Source of the DNA: JALONH01 sp046329235
GTDB taxonomy: Bacteria; Bacteroidota; Bacteroidia; Cytophagales; Cytophagaceae
NCBI GenBank assembly: GCA_046329235.1
Contig: JAXLVA010000001.1
Coordinates: 2,356,001-2,420,000, forward strand
Length of the DNA stretch: 64,000 nt
Direction of reading: 5' to 3'
Of this stretch, positions 57,601 through 64,000 are shown piece after piece (positions within the stretch are counted from its first letter, which is position 1; every line of letters starts with the position of its first letter). The notes below the pieces were generated by a model. That model saw only the letters and a list, made by a program, of their open reading frames with translations. It had not been told where the DNA came from and made no database searches. The position numbers were made by a program, and so were the translations under genes.

Positions 57601-60600
57601 ATAATGTGAGCGGCACGTTATCATCAATTGGATTCTTGATACCCAACATTACCGTAACCACCGATGACATATCCGGATTCCCTACTACTACAATATTTTT
57701 CCCATTATAGCTTTTCCTATATACCGAGGTGAGGGCTCCTCCGGCAGCATTCCGTTCTAGCTTCGCATTAATAAGTTCTTCTATGGGTATATTAATATTG
57801 TTTTCCGATCGCCAGACGGCATTAGCATCTCGAGTATTAATTGGATTAGTAAAATATAAAGGGACTTCTATTTCGTAATAATTATCCTTAAAATCTGTAC
57901 CTAGTCGAATAAATGCAATAGCTTTCCCATCTGCAATATTTTGTGTTGATTCAGCATGAACAAACATTTCAATGTTTTCATAATTAATCAAATTCAAATT
58001 GGTGTTTTTATATACTGCTCTTGCGTGTCCATCTTTAATATTCTGAATACACAAGCGTAAAGACTGCTCATTTAAACGTCTGTTGACTGCAGATGTGGCA
58101 TCATAATCTCTATTAAAATCCGGAGGTAGAATATAAGGAGTACTATTCCCATCTGTTTCACTATTCTCTTCAATATTGACAGTAGACACTTCTATAACAG
58201 AAGGGTCCGGCTCTAAAGCAACACCGGCTCCTCGTTCATTTATATCATCCGGTTGATAAACTCTCCATTGATTAGCTACCAACTGTAATTGAGCCATACG
58301 CAAGATGATAGGCTCTTTAAAGCCGGTCACATAAATACGTATAAACTTGATTGATTTAAATCCACTTATATTTCCTACAACATTATCCGGTGTACGAATA
58401 GGAACCCTAAATTGATACCACATCACCTGTTCCTTTGGAGAACCGTCAGGGAACTCAACATCATATGTTCTAGCACTAACGATATAATTATCGCCTACTC
58501 TAAATTGAGTTGGGTCTATATCAATTTCGTATTCATAATATTCATCAACTGTATTCAGTGCTTTATCACCATTTAAATCTTCATTATCCGGCAAATTAGA
58601 ATTGGCAGGTGTAACGCTGGCACCATTGTTTAACGGAGAGTTATTTTCCATGCCGTTATAGTTTTTATAACGTTGAAGTATGGTTAGATTATCGGCATCT
58701 TGTTGATCTCCTAGATAGAATGAAAAATTATCTGAAGAAATATCACTTAACAATCTATCTCTGGCAGTAGCATTGGTGACAATAGAATTTACAGCAGTAA
58801 CATATGTGGTGAATTTATTTAATTCATCTAAATTATTTAAACCATCCAATCCTATATCCTGCGATTCTCTAGCACCGGCTGTGTTATCAAATGCTTCTGT
58901 TAAATATTGTTGATTCGTTACGCGCCCCCATGCAGTAGCATCCGTATTGGTAGGAATCTGAGCCGGATTTACAGGCAAGCCATTTTCAAAAGCTTGTTTA
59001 CCATCTTTAAGTACATCTTCGGATATACTTCCCAAGTTGATATACATTTTACCGACGTTTGTTACGTCAAATGGAGCGCCATCTATATTTGTATGTCCAT
59101 AAGAATTCGAGTTAATAAAAGGACTTAATAACCAAAACTCGACATATTGTATATTGGCATTATCAAAATCAATATCACTTCTAATATCCCTAGTTACACC
59201 CGCCCAGTTTTGAGTAGGCGTATTCAACTCCCCATTGGCAGTCATGGAAGGGTTGTAGTTATACGGACCTCTTTCTTTGGGATAATAAGCTAAATCTAAA
59301 GTAACAATATTAGTTACAGCTAAATTTCGATCCTGATTCGGATACAATTCGAACTGAGTAATATTACGTTCAAAGTGATTGTTAATATTTTCAAAACTCA
59401 CATTAGAAGGCAATCCATTATTGGGTCGGTAAAAAATATTATCAATATTATACCAAGCCATTTTCGCACGACGAAACGCAAAGTCAAGCGAATCACTTGC
59501 ACTTTCTACAAACCGTTTGGGAGTTGCTGAGATTTTCCATTTAATAGGAGTTCGTGTTAAATCATATGGTGTACGAGCTCCTTCAAAATCATCAATAAAT
59601 GCTGTACCACTACTACCACCATTCCTGTCGACAATTTTATTATACCCCGGAATGAAATAGGCTCCTTCCCCTTGAAAATTAATATTCGAAGGTGCCTTTG
59701 TTGCAATAATAGGTAAGGCATCTACAATACGTGTAAGCACTCTTGAGTCTTTACGAATATTAGCATCCATTCCAACAATGGTATTGGCAGCCGGTTCATC
59801 TCCTATGTTAACACGTGAAATATTAGGAGCTTCATTTGAGTGCAAGATGGTAGCACCAAACAAAATATCTTTACTAACCTTATAATCAAACCTGGTACCC
59901 ATGAATGATTTTCGTCGGAAGTTAAACAGATCCTGCTTTTCATAACGAATACGGATTTCTTGTCCGGAATTCAATATGGCTTCATTTAATATTTTAATTC
60001 TACCTAAGTTATAATCGACAGTGTAATCAGTACCTTCAACTAAGGTTACACTTCCGGCAATTACCGTAACCGATTTTTGTGCAATGTTAATTCCGGGAAG
60101 GATAATTTCGTTGGCCAACCCGGCATTGTATCTACCTTTAAAAAAGTATTTATTCTTACTGGCTATTTGTTGTGCATCACTTTGTGTAGAATCATACAAT
60201 TCAAAAAATACATATTTATTTTTCAAGTCTTGTTCACTTGCTTCAAACATTCGGTTTAAGTTTGACCCAAAAGGTTCGAGAACAGGAAATATAATACGCC
60301 CATTTTTAGAGTCTACGGTTACCCCTTCTATATAGTCAAAGTTACCGTCAGGTGAGGGGTCATTTTGAGGATTCAAAGAATCTAAACCGCAAATCTGAAG
60401 TAGGGGAACATCTTTAGTACGAATACCTTCTTGTAAGTTAGGGATATCGGCACCTGTAATATCATCCTTATATATAATTCTAAACTGAAAATTATCACGC
60501 ATCAAATTGGTAGTTCCAATTTGATATATATTTTTCATCATCAAATCCCATGTAGGGAGTCTCGTCTTTACGGAAGGAGGCTTAATCATCTTCAGTACAA

Positions 60601-62116
60601 TCAAACTATCTGCACCTTGGTATTGATAATCTTCCGTAGTCTCTCCAACTTTTTTAGGACTTGCATCACCATTCAATGTGTATTCATATGATACGAACAA
60701 TGCTTCATCATTTCTTAGTCTCGTTTGAAGAGTGATATACCCTAATTGAGGGTGAAAAGTGAATTCGTTATCATTTAATTTTCGAGCACTTTTTAAATAA
60801 GTATAATCTGTTCCATTTTCTAAACCCATTGCCATTAAGTTTGAATTAATGGATTGTTCCGTTCGGTACGTTTCTACTTGACTGTATAAACTATTTGTAT
60901 TGTTGTTTACCGGTTCATTTGCCGGCATACCGGCTTTAGCAAATTGCGATCGATATAAGTTGGTTGAATTCTCTCCTAAATCCATATACCCAACTACGTT
61001 TCTTGTATTCACCGTTGTATTATTACGATTGGTGATATATACTTCAACACGGGTAATTCGATAAGGTGAGTTTACATAAGGCAAGTTAGAAAGACTGGAC
61101 TCGTATCTATCTCTAAAATATTGCGACAAGAAAAAATGTCTATAGTCTTCGTATATATCACCTTTCACTTCAAAAGTACGCCCTTGCCCACCACCGGAGA
61201 TTTTTATCTCATCTACCTTGCCATCTTGACGAGCTATAACAGAAGTAACCGACAATCGACCAAACTGCAATTTGGTTTTAAAACCAAATAGGTTTTGCGG
61301 CCCTGTCATTAACGAGCTATTCAATGGCATACTTACTCTACCTACTTCTATAGCTTGAATAATATCTTCTTCAAAAGCTGTGTACTGAACCTTTACGTTG
61401 TTTTGAAATTCAAATGCAGCTTTAGTATCCCAATTGACTGTCAACTTTAATTTCTCTCCAATCTTACCCACTAAGTTCATGGATATTTGTTGGTCAAAAT
61501 CAAAATTACCAACACGTTGTTGACGTATAGGTAACTGAGGGTTATTCACCCTTTGCCATATTGCTTTGAAATCGAGAGTAACAAGACCATTCGGTCGGAT
61601 GTCTACATAATCACTACCAAAAATATTACCTAAGCCCGGAGTATGAATCTTAAGAGAGGTGGGTCCTGTTTGTTTAGCTTTGTCTTTACTATTCGTCTGT
61701 GTACCGCTTTTCTGACGCCAGTACTCTTGTAACATTTGTTGATTTTTGTACCTATAAAACTCTTCAAATGTCATATAGGTTTCCGGACGATAGTCCATAT
61801 TACCCATCTTCTCTTTGATAACATAATTACCGGTAGCAGTATCCAACTCCACATCACGCTTTACATTTTCAGGATCCTCTAATTCAAAGTTGGAACGATT
61901 AGGATTGTTAAGTGGATCACCCTGTCTATCCGGTGCTATGTAATTAGGTCTTCGCGGATTAGTTGGTGGTGTAGGTTTGGTAGTATCAGGAGGAGTGACA
62001 AATTCTTTAAATGATCTGTAAAAGGATGTAGAATTCTCTTCCACTGATCCCATCAAGACCAATGTAGCTGTAACCCCCAAAAGGGACAAAATGATATTTC
62101 TAAACAATCCTTTCAA
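54668..62116 (-). CDS. sprA: T9SS outer-membrane translocon SprA (Sov)
   Basis: This 2482-aa outer-membrane protein forms the giant 36-strand barrel through which type IX secretion cargo leaves the cell; it is also needed for gliding in species that glide. The N-terminus has a signal peptide (MKGLFRNIILSLLGVTATLV). The usual SprA regions follow: the plug/N-domain with GTDFTVDYNLGRIKILN-type repeats and a long beta-rich body to the terminal aromatic strand (FGVQIRFTLS). Residues about 1908-2020 are an unusual charged coiled coil of heptads like LKKQSDS. The start is TTG at 62116: the only in-frame codon suitable, since the frame closes at 62128, 10 bases upstream, with the ruvA stop. Neighbours ruvA and gcvH are conserved in many Bacteroidota. 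Confidence 0.97.
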   Translation of the reverse strand: MKGLFRNIILSLLGVTATLVLMGSVEENSTSFYRSFKEFVTPPDTTKPTPPTNPRRPNYIAPDRQGDPLNNPNRSNFELEDPENVKRDVELDTATGNYVIKEKMGNMDYRPETYMTFEEFYRYKNQQMLQEYWRQKSGTQTNSKDKAKQTGPTSLKIHTPGLGNIFGSDYVDIRPNGLVTLDFKAIWQRVNNPQLPIRQQRVGNFDFDQQISMNLVGKIGEKLKLTVNWDTKAAFEFQNNVKVQYTAFEEDIIQAIEVGRVSMPLNSSLMTGPQNLFGFKTKLQFGRLSVTSVIARQDGKVDEIKISGGGQGRTFEVKGDIYEDYRHFFLSQYFRDRYESSLSNLPYVNSPYRITRVEVYITNRNNTTVNTRNVVGYMDLGENSTNLYRSQFAKAGMPANEPVNNNTNSLYSQVETYRTEQSINSNLMAMGLENGTDYTYLKSARKLNDNEFTFHPQLGYITLQTRLRNDEALFVSYEYTLNGDASPKKVGETTEDYQYQGADSLIVLKMIKPPSVKTRLPTWDLMMKNIYQIGTTNLMRDNFQFRIIYKDDITGADIPNLQEGIRTKDVPLLQICGLDSLNPQNDPSPDGNFDYIEGVTVDSKNGRIIFPVLEPFGSNLNRMFEASEQDLKNKYVFFELYDSTQSDAQQIASKNKYFFKGRYNAGLANEIILPGINIAQKSVTVIAGSVTLVEGTDYTVDYNLGRIKILNEAILNSGQEIRIRYEKQDLFNFRRKSFMGTRFDYKVSKDILFGATILHSNEAPNISRVNIGDEPAANTIVGMDANIRKDSRVLTRIVDALPIIATKAPSNINFQGEGAYFIPGYNKIVDRNGGSSGTAFIDDFEGARTPYDLTRTPIKWKISATPKRFVESASDSLDFAFRRAKMAWYNIDNIFYRPNNGLPSNVSFENINNHFERNITQFELYPNQDRNLAVTNIVTLDLAYYPKERGPYNYNPSMTANGELNTPTQNWAGVTRDIRSDIDFDNANIQYVEFWLLSPFINSNSYGHTNIDGAPFDVTNVGKMYINLGSISEDVLKDGKQAFENGLPVNPAQIPTNTDATAWGRVTNQQYLTEAFDNTAGARESQDIGLDGLNNLDELNKFTTYVTAVNSIVTNATARDRLLSDISSDNFSFYLGDQQDADNLTILQRYKNYNGMENNSPLNNGASVTPANSNLPDNEDLNGDKALNTVDEYYEYEIDIDPTQFRVGDNYIVSARTYDVEFPDGSPKEQVMWYQFRVPIRTPDNVVGNISGFKSIKFIRIYVTGFKEPIILRMAQLQLVANQWRVYQPDDINERGAGVALEPDPSVIEVSTVNIEENSETDGNSTPYILPPDFNRDYDATSAVNRRLNEQSLRLCIQNIKDGHARAVYKNTNLNLINYENIEMFVHAESTQNIADGKAIAFIRLGTDFKDNYYEIEVPLYFTNPINTRDANAVWRSENNINIPIEELINAKLERNAAGGALTSVYRKSYNGKNIVVVGNPDMSSVVTVMLGIKNPIDDNVPLTLCIWTNELRATGYVTKSSYAYAAKLNIKLADFANVNTSIRYTSAGFGNLDQKTSQRERNNTLEYGLNTTINLDKFIPPKVGLKLPMYVGYNKKIVSPEYDPLNPDVAIKQSINAASDPEKYRDLILDQTTTRAINFTNIQKIKTKADAKKHLYDVENLTLSLGYSEIKRTSYDIKEYYFKNYKGSLGYNFSKTGKSHQPFKNLSDSKNPIQQLIKETNFTLMPSQLIFKADLDRRLTKTQYYQSGPLTPAQAALYEKSFLFNRTYGALWTLTKSVNIDYKANAYAVVDEPNRAPGDQAYKDSLMNNLMRLGRLKNYDQTAGVTYKLPFDKVKSFNWLSADYRYTGSMMWTSGALRQRDTLGNLLTNKRDNTLNGKIDLDKLYAKSKYLSEINNPKPITRNGPSTNDIEKKKKEAEALKQQADDLRKQAKSLEDEAGKMKQQSDSLKKQSDVIKKMADAIKVKSDSAKQKTADSLKSQAHNLKKQSEDKKRHSDSLSLEVEKKNNEANKLQKQADDASSLLDNMIWKSALRTLMMVKSVNGSYTLTEGTQVGGFTPIPKAFGIQDPEAINTMLPFVLGSQDPTFRLRAADNGMIATAKTMNTPYTQAYSQTITLRANIEPTKDLKIQLDAKRTNISSYSELFRIDTTGTEYMSSNPLRNGNYNVSFISVLSAFDKKVDNSLDPNSSANWERFKSYRQEVLNRIGNSNLDVKSQDVMIPAFVAAYSGKDPSKVGLGSFPQIPLPNWRVDYNGLSKIGPFKKNFQSVTLTHAYTSNYRVGSYTSSLKYGPELIRPGTGFLDPGIGDSLNNFGTVVPLYVINEVAIQEAFSPLIGVNARTKNKISYRFEYKRLRNLSLGLNNGQMREDISREYVIGIGMARKDVAIPKFLTGGQKVLLKNELNIRFDLTVRDQVTYQRKLDENTTITAGNINFQLKPSITYNITQKVIMQVYFERTFNQPRLSSSYRRSTTAFGVQIRFTLS

Positions 62117-62125
62117 CGTAAAAAA

Positions 62126-62719
62126 TTATGCCATCTTCAACGCCTGCTTTATGAGTTCTTCAATAGATATTTGTTGATTTTTCTTCAATATAAGGTCGAT
62201 GTTTTTTTCTGCTGCCGTACGCGCAAAACCTAAAGTAACCAGTGCTGATAACGCTTCTTGACGAATACTATTGCCCTTGTTGAAGGAAATTTGTTTATCT
62301 GAATCAGATACCCATAACTCTTTCTTCATTTTATCCTTTAATTCAAGTACAAGTCGCTGAGCGGTCTTTGCCCCAATCCCCTTAACACCTTGAATTACAC
62401 GTATATCTTCATTCAATATAGCGTTTCTAAGTTCTTCCGGAGTGAGGGAAGATAAAACGACTAATGCCGTACTAGGACCCACCCCATTTACCGAAATCAA
62501 ATCAGTGAACAATTGCTTTTCGGCAGTGTCGGCAAATCCGAATAAAGTATGAGCATCTTCTTTAACATGGAAATAAGTATGGACTTTAGCTTTATCCAAT
62601 TCTTTGAATACCGAGTAGGTAGCTAATGAAATTTTTACTTGATAGCCAACACCATGAACATCTACTATAACATAAGTAGGATCTTTATGTGTTAACACTC
62701 CATCTAAATACGCAATCAT
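62126..62719 (-). CDS. ruvA: Holliday junction ATP-dependent helicase subunit RuvA
   Basis: This 197-aa tetrameric protein binds Holliday junctions and loads RuvB. It has an OB-fold domain (1-62; MIAYLDGVLTHKDPTYVIVD), tandem HhH motifs (LISVNGVGPSTALVVLSSL and IQGVKGIGAKTAQRLVLELK) and a C-terminal RuvB-contacting domain. Its start overlaps the end of maeB by 4 bases (ATGA); sprA starts 9 bases after its stop. Confidence 0.97.
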   Translation of the reverse strand: MIAYLDGVLTHKDPTYVIVDVHGVGYQVKISLATYSVFKELDKAKVHTYFHVKEDAHTLFGFADTAEKQLFTDLISVNGVGPSTALVVLSSLTPEELRNAILNEDIRVIQGVKGIGAKTAQRLVLELKDKMKKELWVSDSDKQISFNKGNSIRQEALSALVTLGFARTAAEKNIDLILKKNQQISIEELIKQALKMA

Positions 62720-64000
62720 AAATTTATTTTATCATTCTGAGCCTGAGCATCCACTACCGCTATCGCTACCATATTAACTATTTCACGAACAGATGAACCC
62801 AACTGTAAAATATGAACCGGCTTAGCCATGCCCATTAATAAAGGTCCAATAGCTTCTGCTCCGCCAATTTCCTGTAACATTTTATAAGTAATATTACCTG
62901 AAGCTAATCCCGGGAATATAAAAGTATTAGCTCCAGTCTCAGACAATGCGGAGAAAGGATACATTTCTTTTTGAAGTTGAGTATCTACCGCAACGTTCGC
63001 TTGAATATCACCTTCAATAATCACATCCGGATACTTCTCTTTTGCCAACTTTGTTGCCAATGCCATCTTAGCGGGTATTTCACCTTCTGCCGAATTAAAG
63101 TTAGAGTAAGACAACATAGCTATACGCGGTTCCATGTCAAAGAATCGAACTGCACGCGCTGTTAAGCCTACAATATCTACTAACTCATCTGCGGTAGGAT
63201 TTAAATTAACCGTTGCATCAGCAAAGAAATAAACTCCTTTAGGAGTCATGATAATATACATCCCTGCAACGCGACTAGTGCCTTTTTCAACACCAATCAC
63301 TTGTAATGCCGGACGAATAGTTTCAGCATACTCTTGTGTAAGACCGGAAATAAAAGCATCAGCCTCTCCATTCTCCACCATCATAGCACCAAAATAATTT
63401 CTGTCACGCATCAGCTTACGACCTTTTTCGGATGTAATACCTTTACGCTGTCTCTTCTGAGATAATTGAGCTCCGTATTCTTGACGTTTAGCTTTCTCTT
63501 CAAAAGGATCTATGATTGTACAAGACTGAATAGCTAAACTATGCTCTTCAATCATGTGTTGAATCTTTTCTTTATTCCCTAATAATATAGGATGACCTAT
63601 ACCTTCACGAGAAACAATTTCTGCCGCTTTTAATATTTTGAAATGATCTGCTTCAGCAAATACTACACGTTTAGGTGATTGTTTAGCCTGATTGATCATT
63701 CGGGTCATCAATCGATCATCTTGACCTATTCTTTGTAATAATTGCGATTTATATAATTCCCAATTATCAATAGAAGTTTTAGCTACTCCACTCTCCATAG
63801 CTGCCTTTGCAACTGCCGGGGATATGGTAGTAATCAAACGTGGATCTAATGGTTTTGGAATTAAGTATTTTCTACCGAAAGTAATTTTGTCATCCGCATA
63901 GGATTTGTTGACACTTTCCGGAACCGGTTCCTTAGCAAGATTAGCAATTGCATATACAGCAGCTAACTTCATCGCTTCGTTGATTTCCGTAGCGCGCACA
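62716..64000 (-). CDS. maeB: NADP-dependent malic enzyme, C-terminal part
   Basis: The reading frame runs off the window end; the last visible codon is GTG (Val) inside the protein, not a start. The visible 428 codons are the end of the malic NAD-binding domain (about 1-80; AVYAIANLAKEPVPESV) and the whole phosphotransacetylase-like domain (about 95-420; ATVNLNPTADELVDIVGLTA, GDIQANVAVD, FPGLASGNITYKML). This two-domain form is the MaeB type; the C-terminal domain regulates and is thought inactive as transacetylase. First known gene of the ruvA-sprA unit. Confidence 0.95.
   Translation of the reverse strand, partial: VRATEINEAMKLAAVYAIANLAKEPVPESVNKSYADDKITFGRKYLIPKPLDPRLITTISPAVAKAAMESGVAKTSIDNWELYKSQLLQRIGQDDRLMTRMINQAKQSPKRVVFAEADHFKILKAAEIVSREGIGHPILLGNKEKIQHMIEEHSLAIQSCTIIDPFEEKAKRQEYGAQLSQKRQRKGITSEKGRKLMRDRNYFGAMMVENGEADAFISGLTQEYAETIRPALQVIGVEKGTSRVAGMYIIMTPKGVYFFADATVNLNPTADELVDIVGLTARAVRFFDMEPRIAMLSYSNFNSAEGEIPAKMALATKLAKEKYPDVIIEGDIQANVAVDTQLQKEMYPFSALSETGANTFIFPGLASGNITYKMLQEIGGAEAIGPLLMGMAKPVHILQLGSSVREIVNMVAIAVVDAQAQNDKINL

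Overview
The window comes from the chromosome of a member of the Bacteroidota, probably a Chitinophagales/Sphingobacteriales-type environmental bacterium. The evidence is the type IX secretion (T9SS) translocon gene sprA, several secreted proteins with T9SS C-terminal sorting domains, a hybrid two-component system regulator, a DUF2480 gene, AT-rich spacers, starts without Shine-Dalgarno sequences, and promoters of the Bacteroidota form TTG/TTTG - 19-21 bp - TAnnTTTG. At least three genes (rnpA, sprA and a 773-aa secreted protein) have no usable ATG and appear to start with TTG.

Bases 1-14.4 kb are a secreted polysaccharide-degradation and exoprotein region, all on the minus strand. A hybrid two-component regulator (7803-11882) precedes a tight operon of a two-catalytic-module GH26-like enzyme with thrombospondin type 3 calcium repeats, a GH43 enzyme with CBM6, and the start of an M6-type metalloprotease. 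A repeat cluster in front of this operon looks like the regulator's operator. No SusC/SusD pair is visible. Upstream is a separate 773-aa five-repeat secreted protein with its own promoter and terminator.

Bases 14.4-20.4 kb are a small-gene accessory zone on the minus strand: flavodoxin-fold reductase, Crp/Fnr regulator, RBBP9-type hydrolase, membrane protein, small alarmone hydrolase, two lipoproteins, and a DUF4062 gene bracketed by inverted repeats like a gene cassette. Compact hairpins and dispersed-type repeats lie before the rRNA operon.

Bases 20.4-25.7 kb hold one minus-strand rRNA operon (16S-23S-5S) with no tRNA in the spacer, boxA-like elements, long processing stems, three tandem promoters and a terminator. 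Bases 25.7-30.2 kb hold rpmH-rnpA-ctpA-tauE-tsaB-DUF2480 reading toward the rRNA operon. Bases 30.3-39.9 kb are housekeeping and stress genes: M61 peptidase, a second Crp/Fnr gene with FNR-like boxes downstream, YiaA-type protein, dnaJ/grpE, obgE/adk, an M42 peptidase, a TPR protein and an Lrp regulator.

Bases 39.9-45.8 kb carry surface-glycan genes (polytopic membrane protein, GDP-fucose synthesis fcl/gmd, asnB) and an NlpC/P60 lipoprotein. Bases 45.8-51.4 kb contain tRNA-Ala, a helical protein of unknown function, a lone receiver, an ALDH7-type dehydrogenase, a Do-type protease and tRNA-Asn. From 51.5 kb to the end there is a T9SS cargo protein and a minus-strand operon maeB(partial)-ruvA-sprA-gcvH-vanZ-like-M28 peptidase. 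SprA is the outer-membrane channel that would export the sorting-domain proteins encoded elsewhere in the window.
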